From the NCBI RefSeq assembly GCF_002096335.1, contig NZ_NCUW01000027.1:117879-181878 (forward strand): DNA of 64,000 bases, given 5' to 3'. Source of the stretch: Streptococcus oralis subsp. dentisani (lineage in GTDB: Bacteria > Bacillota > Bacilli > Lactobacillales > Streptococcaceae). Of the stretch, positions 1 to 9,213 are shown one piece after another (position 1 is the stretch's first letter; the number at the start of each line of letters is the position of its first letter). Below the pieces are notes generated by a model. That model saw only the letters and a program-made list of their open reading frames with translations, made no database searches and was not told where the DNA came from. The position numbers and the translations under genes were made by a program.

Positions 1-290
1 CCAGCATCGCTTTTTGGACCAAGCAGTCAGGTGCCATGATTTACATTTTCTATATGTTTAATGACTTTGCTAAGTACCCGATTTCCATTTACAATTCCCT
101 TCTTCGTTGGTTGATTAGCTTTATCGTACCTTTCGCCTTTACAGCCTACTATCCTGCCAGCTATTTCTTGCAGGACAAAGACGGGCTCTTTAACATTGGT
201 GGTTTGATTCTGATTTCCCTTGCCTTCTTTGTCATTTCTTTGAAACTCTGGGATAGGGGATTAGATGCATACGAAAGTGCAGGTTCGTAA
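1..290 (+). CDS. ABC-2 family transporter permease, C-terminal fragment
   Basis: The reading frame is open from the left edge (first whole codon at base 3) to a TAA at 288-290, so only about 95 C-terminal residues are visible. They are strongly hydrophobic, with two or three membrane helices around the FAFTAYYPASYFL motif and the LILISLAFFVISLKLW segment. This pattern resembles the end of the ABC-2 membrane proteins that pair with an ATPase in export systems (DUF990 type). From memory, pneumococcal prtA also lies downstream of such an ABC cassette, which supports the call. The substrate cannot be inferred. A terminator follows at 329-363. Confidence 0.6.
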   Translation, partial: SIAFWTKQSGAMIYIFYMFNDFAKYPISIYNSLLRWLISFIVPFAFTAYYPASYFLQDKDGLFNIGGLILISLAFFVISLKLWDRGLDAYESAGS

Positions 291-328
291 GAGCTAAAAT
301 AGAATGAGAGTTAAAAATTAAATATGTT

Positions 329-363
329 AAAAACAACCGTTGAAAATTATAGCGGTTGTTTTT
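329..363 (+). terminator. Rho-independent terminator after the ABC permease
   Basis: An 11-bp stem (AAAAACAACCG with CGGTTGTTTTT) encloses a 13-nt loop, and the right arm ends in a T run. It closes the upstream operon and isolates prtA. The bases from 364 to 524 are AT-rich and show no gene. Confidence 0.85.
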
Positions 364-524
364 GCATGTTAATTGATGCATGAATTATATCCATTCCCCT
401 TTTTGCGATTTTGGTAGTTATTCAAGTTGATTGATAATATTTTTGATGGCACGAATGAGTTTATACTGTACCCAGTTAACTATAAAATCTATTGACTAGA
501 TTTTTTGTTAACATGGATTAAAAA

Positions 525-548
525 AAAAATTAACCAGTGTTAATTTTT
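525..548. promoter_or_regulatory. Perfect palindromic operator upstream of prtA (candidate PsaR box)
   Basis: AAAAATTAAC, CAGT, GTTAATTTTT forms a perfect 10-4-10 inverted repeat. It ends one base before the -35 element of the prtA promoter. In S. pneumoniae, prtA belongs to the small PsaR regulon (with psaBCA and pcpA), repressed by manganese and relieved by zinc. TTAA-rich palindromes are typical for DtxR/MntR-family regulators of streptococci. The palindrome is seen directly; assignment to PsaR is inference. Confidence 0.65.
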
Positions 549-549
549 C

Positions 550-578
550 TTGACTTAAAATTTTTTAATTGATATACT
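550..578 (+). promoter_or_regulatory. prtA promoter
   Basis: TTGACT (550-555) and TATACT (573-578) are separated by 17 bp. The predicted transcript starts near 585, giving an untranslated leader of about 135 nt before the ATG at 721. Confidence 0.7.
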
Positions 579-720
579 ATTTTTCAGAGAGCTAACAATT
601 ATATATAAATGTACTACTCTATCCCACTAGATAATACGTCATAAAACTTTTTATAACAAAGGCTAGCAAGGTTAAAGTATTCTATCTATTGGGTTTAAAA
701 TAAAAAATGAAGGAATTATA

Positions 721-3700
721 ATGAAAAAAAGTACGGTATTGTCATTAACTACTGCTGCAGTTATTTTAGCAGCATATGCTCCCAATGAGGTAATTTTAGC
801 AGATACACCTAGTTCTGAAGATGCTTTAAGAATTTCTGATAAAGAAAAAGTAGTAGCAGATAAAGAAACAAAAAACAATGAACAATCTGAAGATATTCAT
901 AATGTTATAGAAACTTCAAAGGATACTGAGGAGAAGAAGACAACAGTTATTGAGGAAAAAGAAGTTGTTAGTAGAAAGTCTGAGATAGACAAAAAAACTA
1001 GTAACGAAGGAGCAAGTATCAAAGAAGACTCCAATCAATCCAAAGGAAATGATACGGACTCATTTGTAAATAAAGATACAGAAAATCCGAAAAAAGAAGA
1101 TAATAAAGTTGTCTATATTGCTGAATTTAAAGATAAGGAATCTGGAGAAAAAGTAATTAAGGAACTATCCAATCTGAAGGATACAAAAGTTTTATATACC
1201 TATAATACGATTTTTAATGGCACCGCCATTGAAACAACTCCAGATAATTTGGACAAAATTAAACAAATAGAAGGTGTTTCGTCGGTTGAAAGGTCACAAA
1301 AAGTCCAACCAATGATGAATCATGCCAGAAAGGAAATTGGAGTTGAGGAAGCTATTGATTACCTAAAGTCTATCAATGCTCCATTTGGGAAAAATTTTGA
1401 TGGTAGAGGTATGGTTATTTCAAATATCGATACTGGAACAGATTATAGGCATAAGGCTATGAGAATCGATGATGATGCCAAAGACTCAATGAAATTTAAA
1501 AAAGATGACTTAAAAGGCACTGATAAAAATTATTGGTTGAGTGATAAAATCCCTCATGCGTTCAATTATTATAATGGTGGTAAAATCACTGTAGAAAAAT
1601 ATGATGATGGAAGGGATTATTTTGACCCACATGGGATGCATATTGCAGGTATTCTTGCTGGAAATGATACTGAAAAAGACATCAAGAACTTTAATGGCAT
1701 AGATGGAATTGCGCCTAATGCACAAATTTTCTCTTATAAAATGTACTCTGACGCAGGATCTGGGTTTGCGGGTGATGAAACAATGTTTCATGCTATTGAA
1801 GATTCGATTAAGCACAATGTTGATGTTGTTTCGGTATCATCTGGCTTTACGGGAACAGGTCTTGTAGGCGAGAAATATTGGGAGGCTATTAGAGCATTAA
1901 GAAAAGCTGGAATCCCAATGGTTGTTGCTACAGGTAACTTTGCGACTTCTGCTTCAAGTTCTTCTTGGGATTTAGTAGCAAATAATAATCTGAAAATGAC
2001 AGATACTGGAAATGTAACACGAACTGCCGCACATGAAGATGCAATAGCCGTTGCTTCTGCTAAAAATCAAACCATTGAGTTTGATAAGGTTAACATTGGA
2101 GGACAAAGTTTTAAATACAGAAATATAGGGGCTTTTTTCGATAAAAATAAAATCCTAACAAATGAGAATGGCTCAAAAACTCCAAATAAATTAAAATTTG
2201 TATATATAGGCAAAGGTCAAGATCAGGATTTGATAGGCTTGGATCTTAAGGGCAAAATTGCAGTAATGGATAGAATTTATACCAAGGATTTAAAAGATGC
2301 TTTTAAAAGAGCAACGGATAAAGGCGCACGTGCCATTATGGTTGTAAATACTGTAAATTACTACAATAGAGATAATTGGACAGACCTTCCAGCTATGGGA
2401 TATGAAGCGGATGAAGGAACTACTAGTCAAGTATTTTCAATTTCAGGAGATGATGGTGTAAAATTATGGAACATGATTAACCCTGATAAAAAAACTGAAG
2501 TCAAAAGAAATAATAAGGAAGATTTTAAAGATAACTTAGAACAATACTATCCAATTGATATGGAAAGCTATAATTCTAATAAACCGAATGTAGGTGATGA
2601 AAAAGAAATTGACTTTAAATTTGCACCTGACACAGACAAAGAACTTTATAAAGAAGATATCATCGTTCCAGCAGGGTCTACATCTTGGGGGCCAAGAACA
2701 GATTTGCTTTTAAAACCGGATGTTTCAGCACCTGGTAAAAATATTAAATCCACTCTAAATGTTATTAATGGTAAATCCACTTATGGTTATATGTCAGGAA
2801 CTAGCATGGCAACTCCAATCGTAGCAGCATCTACTGTTTTGATTAGGCCAAAATTAAAGGAATTGCTTGAAAGACCTGTCTTGAAAAATCTTAAGGGAGA
2901 TGACAAAATAGACCTTACAAGTCTTACAAAAATAGCCCTACAAAATACTGCAAGACCGATGATGGATGCAACCTCTTGGAAAGAAAAGAGTCAATACTTT
3001 GCATCACCTAGACAGCAGGGAGCGGGGCTAATTAATGTTGCCAACGCTTTGAGAAATGAAGTTGTAGCAACTTTCAAAAATACAGATTCTAAAGGTTTGG
3101 TAAATTCATATGGTTCCATTTCTCTTAAAGAAATAAAAGGTGATAAAAAATACTTTACAATCAAGCTTCACAATACCTCAAATAGACCTTTAACATTTAA
3201 AGTTTCTGCATCAACTGTAACTACAGATGCTCTAACTGATAGGCTAAAACTCGATGAAACATATAAAGATGAAAAATCTCCGGACGGGAAGCAAATTGTT
3301 CCAGAAATTCACCCAGAAAAAGTCAAAGGAGCAAATATCACATTTGAGCATGACACTTTTACTATAGGTCCAAATTCCAGCTTTGATTTAAATGCAGTTA
3401 TAAATGTTGGGGAAGCAAAAAATAAAAATAAATTTGTAGAATCATTTATTCATTTTGAATCAGTGGAAGAAATGGAAGCTCTAAACTCCAACGGGAAGAA
3501 AATAAACTTCCAACCTTCTTTATCGATGCCTCTAATGGGATTTGCTGGGAATTGGAACCACGAACCAATCCTTGATAAATGGGCTTGGGAAGAAGGATCA
3601 AAATCAAAAGCAATGGAAGCTTATGATGATGACGGTAAACCAAAAATTCCAGGTACCTTAAATAAGGGAATTGGTGGAGAACATGGCATCGATAAGTTTA

Positions 3701-6700
3701 ATCCAGCTGGAGTTATACAAAATAGAAAAGATAAAAATACAACATCCCTAGATCAAAATCCAGAATTATTTGCTTTCAATAACGAAGGGATAAATGCACC
3801 ATCAACGAGTGGATCAAAAATTGCGAAAGTCTATCCTTTAGATTCAAATGGGAATCCTCAAGATGCTCAACTTGAGAGAGGATTAACGCCTTCTCCACTT
3901 GTATTAAGAAGTGCAGAAGAAGGGGTGATTTCAATAGTAAATACGAATAAAGAGGGAGAAAATCAAAAAGACTTAAAAGTCATTTCGAGAGAACACTTTA
4001 TTAAAGGAATTTTAAACTCTAAAAGAAATGATGCAAAGGGCATTAAATCATCTAAACTAAAAGTTTGGGGTGACTTGAAATGGGATGGACTCATTTATAA
4101 CCCGAGAGGTAGAGAAGAAAATGCCCCAGAAAGTAATGACAAAAAAGATCCTGCTACTAAGATACGAGGACAATTTGAACCGATTGCGGAAGGCCAATAT
4201 TTCTATAAATTTAAATATAGATTAACCAAGGATTACCCTTGGCAGGTTTCCTATATTCCTGTAAAAATTGATAACACCTCTCCACAGATTGTTTCAATTG
4301 ATTTTTCAACCCCTGAAAAAATTAAGTTAATTACAAAGGATACTTATCACAAGGTCAAAGAGCAATATAAGAATGAAACGCTATTTGCGAGAGATCAAAA
4401 AGAACATCCTGAAAAATTTGACGAGATTGCCAATGAAGTTTGGTATGCTGGCGCCGCTCTTGTTAATGAAGATGGAGAGGTTGAGAAAAATCTTGAAGTA
4501 ACTTATGCAGGTGAGGGTCAAGGAAGAAATAGGAAACTTGACAAAGACGGAAATACCATTTATGAAATTAAAGGTGCAGGAGATTTAAGAGGCAAAATCA
4601 TTGAAGTGATTGCATTAGACGGTTCTAGCAATTTCACAAAGATTCATAGAATTAAATTTGCTGATCATGCAGATCAAAATGGAATGATTTCGTATTATTT
4701 AATAGATCCTGATCAAGATTCATCTAAATACCAAAAGCTTGGAGAAATTCCTGAATCTAAATTTAAGAATTTAAAAAACGTTAAAGATGATAGTCTTAAA
4801 AAAGATACAACCGAGGTAGAACATCATCATCAAGAAAATGAAGAGGCTACCGAAGAAAAATCCAGCTTGACTATTCATAAAACTATTTCAACAATTAGAG
4901 ATTTTGAAAGTAAAGACTTAAAGAAACTCATTAAAAAGAAATATAGAGAAGTTGATGACTTTACAAGTGAAACTGGTAAGAGAATAGAGGAATACGATTA
5001 TAAATACGATGATAAGGGAAATATCATTGCTTATGATGATGGTAGTGCCTTAGAATATGAAACTGAAAAACTTGATGAAATCAAATCAAAAATTTATGGC
5101 ATTCTAAACCCATCTAAAGATGGACACTTTGAAATTCTTGGAAAGATAAGTAATGTTTCTAAAAATGCCAAGGTATATTATGGAAATAACTATAAATCGA
5201 TAGAAATCAAAACGACCAAGTATGATTCCCACTCAAAAACGATGACATTTGATTTATACGCAAATATTAATGATATTGTGGATGGATTAGCTTTTGCAGG
5301 AGATATGAGATTCTTTGTTAAAGATGATGGTCGGATAAAAGCTGAAACTAAAATTAGAATGCCTGAAAAAATTAAAGAAACTAAATCAGAATATCCGTAT
5401 GCATCAAGTTATGGGAATGTAATAGAATTAGGAGAAGGAGATCTTTCAAAAAACAAACCAAACAATTTAACGGACATAGAATCTGGTAAAATCTATTCTG
5501 ATTCAGAAAAACAACAATATCTGTTAAAGGATAACATCATTCTAAGAAAAGGCTTTGCACTAAAAGTGACTACCTATAATCCTGGAAAAACGGATATGTT
5601 AGAAGGGAATGGAGTCTATAACAAGGAAGATATAGCAAAAATCAAAAAGGCCAATCCTAATCTAAGAGTCTTATCAGAAAAAATAATTTATGCTGATAGT
5701 AGAAATGTTGAAGATGGAAGAAGTACTCAATCAGTATTAATGTCGGCTTTGGACGGCTTTAACATTGTAAGATATCAAGTGTTTACATTTAAAATGAACG
5801 ATAAAGGAGAAGCAATCGATAACGATGGCAATCTTGTAACAGATCCTTCTAAACTGGTATTATTTGGTAAGGATGGTAAAGAGTACACAGGAGAGGATAA
5901 GTCCAATGTAGAAGCTATAAAAGAAGATGGCTCTACGTTATTTATTGATGCAAAACCAGTAAATCTTTCAATGGACAAGAACTACTTTAATCCATCTAAA
6001 ACTAATAAAATTTATGTACGAAATCCAGAATTCTATTTAAGGGGTAAGATTTCTGATAAGGGTGGTTTTAACTGGGAGTTGAGAGTTAATGAATCGGTTG
6101 TAGATAATTATTTAATCTACGGAGATTTACACATTGATAACACTAGAGATTTTAGCATTAAGCTTAATGTTAAAGACGGCGACATCATGGACTGGGGAAT
6201 GAAAGACTATAAAGCAAACGGATTTCCAGATAAGGTAACAGATATGGATGGAAATGTTTATCTTCAAACTGGCTATAGCGATTTGAATGCTAAAGCGGTT
6301 GGAGTACACTATCAATTTTTATATGATAATGTTAAACCAGAAGTAAACATTGATCCTAAGGGAAATACTAGTATTGAATATGCTGATGGAAAATCTGTAG
6401 TCTTTAACATCAATGATAAAAGAAATAATGGATTCGATGGTGAGATTCAAAACAAACATATTTATGTAAATGGAAAAGAATACAAATCATTTGATGATAT
6501 TAAACAACTAACAGATAAGACACTAAACATTAAGATTGTTGTAAAAGATTTTGCAAGAAATACAACTGTAAAAGAATTCATTTTAAACAAAGATACGGGA
6601 GAGGTGAGCGAACTAAAACCTCAGATGGTAACTGTGACCATTAAAAATGGAAAAGAAATGAGTTCTAAGATAGTATCGGAAGAAGATTTCATTTTACCTG

Positions 6701-7158
6701 TCTATAAGGGGGAATTAGAAAAAGGCTATCAATTTGATGGCTGGGAAATTTCTGGTGTCGAAGGGAAAAAAGACGTTGGCTATGTTCTTAATCTATCAAA
6801 AGATACCCTTATAAAACCTGTATTCAAGAAAATAGAGGAGAAAAAGGAGGAGGAAAATAAACCTACTTTTGATGTATCGAAAAAGAAAGAAAAAACACAA
6901 TCTGATTCAACTAATGATGTCAACAGTATTGTTTCTGATGAAAATGATAAAAACTTTGAAATTAACAAGAAAGTTTATCTAAATGAAAAAGGGAACTTAA
7001 CTAATAAAAATACCAACATCAATAGTAAATCAACTATTAACAATCCTAATGAGTTGCCAAAAACCGGAACAGCAAGCGGAGCCCAGACACTATTAGCTGC
7101 CGGAATAATGTTTATAGTAGGAGCTTTTCTTGGATTGAAGAAAAAAAATAAAGATTAA
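721..7158 (+). CDS. prtA: PrtA, cell-wall-anchored subtilisin-like serine protease
   Basis: This 2145-residue surface protease has a signal peptide (residues 1-27, ending ILA), a propeptide of the inhibitor-I9 type (about 130-200), and an S8 catalytic domain. The triad is Asp237 (NIDTGTD), His304 (PHGMHIAG) and Ser695 (SGTSMAT), with oxyanion Asn406. The long His-Ser distance reflects an inserted PA domain (about 485-545), as in lactocepin and C5a peptidase. An Fn3-like domain follows (about 800-930), then a long C-terminal region, a likely InlB-type B repeat near 1968-2040 (FDGWEISG) and the sortase signal LPKTG (2112-2116) with membrane segment and KKKNKD tail. The start is supported by AAGGA at 713-717. 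The gene is visibly more AT-rich than its neighbours. Family knowledge links PrtA to virulence and to killing by apolactoferrin-like peptides; the substrate here is not evident. Confidence 0.95.
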   Translation: MKKSTVLSLTTAAVILAAYAPNEVILADTPSSEDALRISDKEKVVADKETKNNEQSEDIHNVIETSKDTEEKKTTVIEEKEVVSRKSEIDKKTSNEGASIKEDSNQSKGNDTDSFVNKDTENPKKEDNKVVYIAEFKDKESGEKVIKELSNLKDTKVLYTYNTIFNGTAIETTPDNLDKIKQIEGVSSVERSQKVQPMMNHARKEIGVEEAIDYLKSINAPFGKNFDGRGMVISNIDTGTDYRHKAMRIDDDAKDSMKFKKDDLKGTDKNYWLSDKIPHAFNYYNGGKITVEKYDDGRDYFDPHGMHIAGILAGNDTEKDIKNFNGIDGIAPNAQIFSYKMYSDAGSGFAGDETMFHAIEDSIKHNVDVVSVSSGFTGTGLVGEKYWEAIRALRKAGIPMVVATGNFATSASSSSWDLVANNNLKMTDTGNVTRTAAHEDAIAVASAKNQTIEFDKVNIGGQSFKYRNIGAFFDKNKILTNENGSKTPNKLKFVYIGKGQDQDLIGLDLKGKIAVMDRIYTKDLKDAFKRATDKGARAIMVVNTVNYYNRDNWTDLPAMGYEADEGTTSQVFSISGDDGVKLWNMINPDKKTEVKRNNKEDFKDNLEQYYPIDMESYNSNKPNVGDEKEIDFKFAPDTDKELYKEDIIVPAGSTSWGPRTDLLLKPDVSAPGKNIKSTLNVINGKSTYGYMSGTSMATPIVAASTVLIRPKLKELLERPVLKNLKGDDKIDLTSLTKIALQNTARPMMDATSWKEKSQYFASPRQQGAGLINVANALRNEVVATFKNTDSKGLVNSYGSISLKEIKGDKKYFTIKLHNTSNRPLTFKVSASTVTTDALTDRLKLDETYKDEKSPDGKQIVPEIHPEKVKGANITFEHDTFTIGPNSSFDLNAVINVGEAKNKNKFVESFIHFESVEEMEALNSNGKKINFQPSLSMPLMGFAGNWNHEPILDKWAWEEGSKSKAMEAYDDDGKPKIPGTLNKGIGGEHGIDKFNPAGVIQNRKDKNTTSLDQNPELFAFNNEGINAPSTSGSKIAKVYPLDSNGNPQDAQLERGLTPSPLVLRSAEEGVISIVNTNKEGENQKDLKVISREHFIKGILNSKRNDAKGIKSSKLKVWGDLKWDGLIYNPRGREENAPESNDKKDPATKIRGQFEPIAEGQYFYKFKYRLTKDYPWQVSYIPVKIDNTSPQIVSIDFSTPEKIKLITKDTYHKVKEQYKNETLFARDQKEHPEKFDEIANEVWYAGAALVNEDGEVEKNLEVTYAGEGQGRNRKLDKDGNTIYEIKGAGDLRGKIIEVIALDGSSNFTKIHRIKFADHADQNGMISYYLIDPDQDSSKYQKLGEIPESKFKNLKNVKDDSLKKDTTEVEHHHQENEEATEEKSSLTIHKTISTIRDFESKDLKKLIKKKYREVDDFTSETGKRIEEYDYKYDDKGNIIAYDDGSALEYETEKLDEIKSKIYGILNPSKDGHFEILGKISNVSKNAKVYYGNNYKSIEIKTTKYDSHSKTMTFDLYANINDIVDGLAFAGDMRFFVKDDGRIKAETKIRMPEKIKETKSEYPYASSYGNVIELGEGDLSKNKPNNLTDIESGKIYSDSEKQQYLLKDNIILRKGFALKVTTYNPGKTDMLEGNGVYNKEDIAKIKKANPNLRVLSEKIIYADSRNVEDGRSTQSVLMSALDGFNIVRYQVFTFKMNDKGEAIDNDGNLVTDPSKLVLFGKDGKEYTGEDKSNVEAIKEDGSTLFIDAKPVNLSMDKNYFNPSKTNKIYVRNPEFYLRGKISDKGGFNWELRVNESVVDNYLIYGDLHIDNTRDFSIKLNVKDGDIMDWGMKDYKANGFPDKVTDMDGNVYLQTGYSDLNAKAVGVHYQFLYDNVKPEVNIDPKGNTSIEYADGKSVVFNINDKRNNGFDGEIQNKHIYVNGKEYKSFDDIKQLTDKTLNIKIVVKDFARNTTVKEFILNKDTGEVSELKPQMVTVTIKNGKEMSSKIVSEEDFILPVYKGELEKGYQFDGWEISGVEGKKDVGYVLNLSKDTLIKPVFKKIEEKKEEENKPTFDVSKKKEKTQSDSTNDVNSIVSDENDKNFEINKKVYLNEKGNLTNKNTNINSKSTINNPNELPKTGTASGAQTLLAAGIMFIVGAFLGLKKKNKD

Positions 7159-7294
7159 GACAAAAGCTATAGAAAAAATGGTTTATGTACTGAGATTAGA
7201 TAGTGAGGTGATGACATAGTTTTGTGAAAATATTGATTTATAAATATATTATTTAGATTTCTATGAAAATGGGAGATTTTAAAGAGATATATAT

Positions 7295-7323
7295 AAAAGC
7301 CTTGTCTCCGGACAGGCTTTTTC
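7295..7323 (+). terminator. Terminator after prtA
   Basis: A GC-rich stem (GCCTTGTC with GACAGGC, one bulged T) is flanked by an A run on the left and a T run on the right. It separates prtA from the tRNA gene. Confidence 0.8.
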
Positions 7324-7342
7324 TAATAGTGATGAAAATCTC

Positions 7343-7370
7343 TTGACATCTATTTTCAGAGTGCTATACT
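7343..7370 (+). promoter_or_regulatory. tRNA-Thr promoter
   Basis: A consensus TTGACA (7343-7348) lies 16 bp from TATACT (7365-7370), with an extended -10 TGC just before it. Transcription would start a few bases before the tRNA at 7383. Confidence 0.85.
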
Positions 7371-7382
7371 AAAAGAGTAATC

Positions 7383-7455
7383 GCCGATTTAGCTCAGTTG
7401 GTAGAGCAACGCACTCGTAACGCGTAGGTCACAGGTTCGATCCCTGCAATCGGCA
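7383..7455 (+). tRNA. tRNA-Thr (anticodon CGT)
   Basis: The 73-nt cloverleaf has a perfect 7-bp acceptor stem (GCCGATT with AATCGGC), a GCTC/GAGC D stem, an anticodon loop CTCGTAA reading CGT, and a TTCGATC T loop. The discriminator base is A, and CCA is not encoded. It decodes ACG. The last pair of the anticodon stem and the outer T-stem pair are A-C mismatches, which are tolerated. It is a single-gene unit with its own promoter and terminator. Confidence 0.95.
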
Positions 7456-7462
7456 GAATGAA

Positions 7463-7486
7463 GAAGCCCTAATGGGTTTCTTTTTT
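7463..7486 (+). terminator. Terminator after tRNA-Thr
   Basis: The stem GAAGCCC / GGGTTTC has a TAAT loop and is followed by six or more T. The remaining 7487-7757 holds the promoter of the next gene and an AT-rich leader with no other gene visible. Confidence 0.85.
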
Positions 7487-7585
7487 GTAAACACAGAAAA
7501 GGTAAAATATTTGAGATGGCTTCTGTTTAAAAAACATATCCTCGGCTTATTTAAAATATAAATACAAACTGTGATTTATATTTTG

Positions 7586-7594
7586 TGGTATAAT
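7586..7594 (+). promoter_or_regulatory. Extended -10 promoter of the DUF6287-like gene
   Basis: TGGTATAAT gives an extended -10; no good -35 is seen at the expected distance. The predicted leader is about 150 nt, AT-rich, with no fold that I recognise. Confidence 0.55.
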
Positions 7595-7757
7595 GTATTG
7601 TAATAAATACTTGTTTTGATACTAATCTAGAGATGTTTTTATAGTTAATTATTCTAGAAATTTTTGTTTAGATTTTCTAAAAATTATAAAAAATCATGGA
7701 TAGTAACGAATGAAGTCTCGTAAGCTTGCCTGAATATAAATCAAAAAGGAGAAAATT

Positions 7758-8621
7758 ATGAATAAGAAAGAACGGGAAAAACAATTTGAAGAGGTCAATG
7801 GACCTGAGCGGTCTGAATCAAAGTCGGCTCCAAATATAAAAATCTATATTGGCATAGCACTTGCTGCTTCAGTCACTCTCATTTTGATATGTATTTTTTC
7901 ATATTCTCTGATCGGAAAGAAAGAGTCAAATCAAGCATCGTCTTCAGTTTCAACTACAGAGACAACAAGTCAAGCGTCTACAAGCCAAGGAAAAACGGAT
8001 GAGACTGATAAGGATAAACAAGAGGAAATTCAAAAACTCAAGAATCAACTGGCTGATTTGGACACCAAGATTACTGAAGCAGAAGCACTTGTTAGCAAGC
8101 TAAAGAAAGAAACTGCCGTTCCAAAACTAGATATTGAAGCAATCAAAAACAATGATTTGTCTAGTTTAGAAGGCACTTGGCGTAGTCAATCTGGCAATGA
8201 ATACATTATTACGAATTCTGGAGAAGTAGATGCGACTTGGTTTACAAATGATCAAAAGTACGAATCTGTAGTTGGATTAAAGGTATCAAAAGGTCAAGAT
8301 AGTCGTAACCCTGAGACAGCGTCTATCAGTGCATGGGTAAAAGATTCTGTTGCTGGAGGATTTGTAGTAGTTGCTGTTCCAAGTGGAGTTGTTATGCAAC
8401 CTGGTGATGATGGAAAGATTACGGATAAAAGTAATCATGCTGAGGAAAGACTTTTTTCTGGACAACAATATGAAGCGATGTTAATGAAACCAGAAGATGT
8501 TTACTATCGTGTGAAACCAGATACCAGTAAACTTGAGGAAGAAGAAAAGAATTTAGCTCAACTGCAAGCTGATCGTGAAGCAATCAAATCTTCTCTAGAA
8601 TCTAAGAAAAAGAAAAACTAG
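7758..8621 (+). CDS. Membrane-anchored protein with a DUF6287-like domain
   Basis: The 287-residue protein has a basic cytoplasmic start, one membrane helix (about 28-52) and a Ser/Thr-rich linker (56-80), with coiled coil at about 85-117. An extracellular domain follows from about 130 to 255 and opens with DLSSLEGTWRSQSGNEY. That opening resembles the streptococcal DUF6287 family. A charged coiled coil closes the chain (258-287). AAAGGAG at 7746-7752 supports the start. The gene appears monocistronic. The family has no established function that I know; a role at the cell surface follows from topology only. The DUF6287 assignment rests on the motif and is moderate. Confidence 0.6.
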   Translation: MNKKEREKQFEEVNGPERSESKSAPNIKIYIGIALAASVTLILICIFSYSLIGKKESNQASSSVSTTETTSQASTSQGKTDETDKDKQEEIQKLKNQLADLDTKITEAEALVSKLKKETAVPKLDIEAIKNNDLSSLEGTWRSQSGNEYIITNSGEVDATWFTNDQKYESVVGLKVSKGQDSRNPETASISAWVKDSVAGGFVVVAVPSGVVMQPGDDGKITDKSNHAEERLFSGQQYEAMLMKPEDVYYRVKPDTSKLEEEEKNLAQLQADREAIKSSLESKKKKN

Positions 8622-8680
8622 TTTAGAATCAAACTTTAGATTCACTTAGTTCAGAAATGTTCTTGTACTTGGTAAAATCA

Positions 8681-8708
8681 AGAAGCTCAAATGAGCTTCT
8701 TTTCTTTT
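8681..8708 (+). terminator. Terminator after the DUF6287-like gene
   Basis: Stem AGAAGCTC / GAGCTTCT with an AAAT loop, then a T-rich tail. Confidence 0.85.
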
Positions 8709-8762
8709 ATCATCACTATTCAACCACTTAGACCGAGATATAGACCAGATAGGCAAAAGAGC

Positions 8763-8791
8763 TTGTTCTTGAAAAATTCCTCTGCTATAAT
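8763..8791 (+). promoter_or_regulatory. Promoter of the LiaF-TM-like gene
   Basis: TTGTTC (8763-8768), 17 bp, TATAAT (8786-8791), with an extended TGC before the -10. Confidence 0.7.
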
Positions 8792-8864
8792 GATTCATGT
8801 AAGGGATGTGAGGGGTCAGTATCAGACAACTCAAGTCAATAAAAAAAGAAAATGGAGACAAAAA

Positions 8865-9182
8865 ATGAAAAAATTATTGGGACTTGTATTTTTAGTAGCA
8901 GCAGCGCTAGTATTGTATTTCGGATCTGTTGGATGGCCAAGTTTGGATGTCAACCTCTGGTCACTGATTCCAGTGGGATTGTTCCTCTATTTCACTCTAG
9001 AAAATCTGTTGAAAAAAGACTATAAGGCTAGTCTGATGTGCCTTATCATTGCCTTTATCATTGCAAATGCTATTTTGGATCTTTTGCCAATCTCAAGTGG
9101 TTTGGTAATTGGTGCCGGTGTGCTAGCTTGTGTAGGACTTGGCTACCTCTTTCCTGATAAAGATAAAAAAGAAAACAAATAG
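8865..9182 (+). CDS. Small four-helix membrane protein (LiaF-TM/DUF5668-like)
   Basis: The 105-residue protein consists of four hydrophobic helices separated by short turns and ends in a charged KDKKENK tail. The second part (WPSLDVNLWSLIPVGLFLYF) resembles the LiaI/LiaF-type transmembrane domain seen in envelope-stress proteins of Gram-positive bacteria. The ATG at 8865 has a GGAG 8 nt upstream; a longer reading frame from 8691 starts inside the preceding terminator and is not credible. It converges on the choline-binding amidase and shares a bidirectional terminator with it. The function is unknown; an envelope role is inferred. Confidence 0.55.
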   Translation: MKKLLGLVFLVAAALVLYFGSVGWPSLDVNLWSLIPVGLFLYFTLENLLKKDYKASLMCLIIAFIIANAILDLLPISSGLVIGAGVLACVGLGYLFPDKDKKENK

Positions 9183-9183
9183 A

Positions 9184-9209
9184 AAAGTCTCGAGGTTTCT
9201 CGAGACTTT
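9184..9209. terminator. Bidirectional terminator between convergent genes
   Basis: A perfect 11-bp stem AAAGTCTCGAG / CTCGAGACTTT with a GTTT loop. A/T flanks on both sides let it stop both the membrane-protein gene and the amidase gene on the other strand. Confidence 0.9.
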
Positions 9210-9213
9210 ATTG

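Noticed and set aside
8691..8864. Longer reading frame before the small membrane protein
   Set aside because: It starts inside the preceding terminator and upstream of the promoter; the ATG at 8865 has GGAG.
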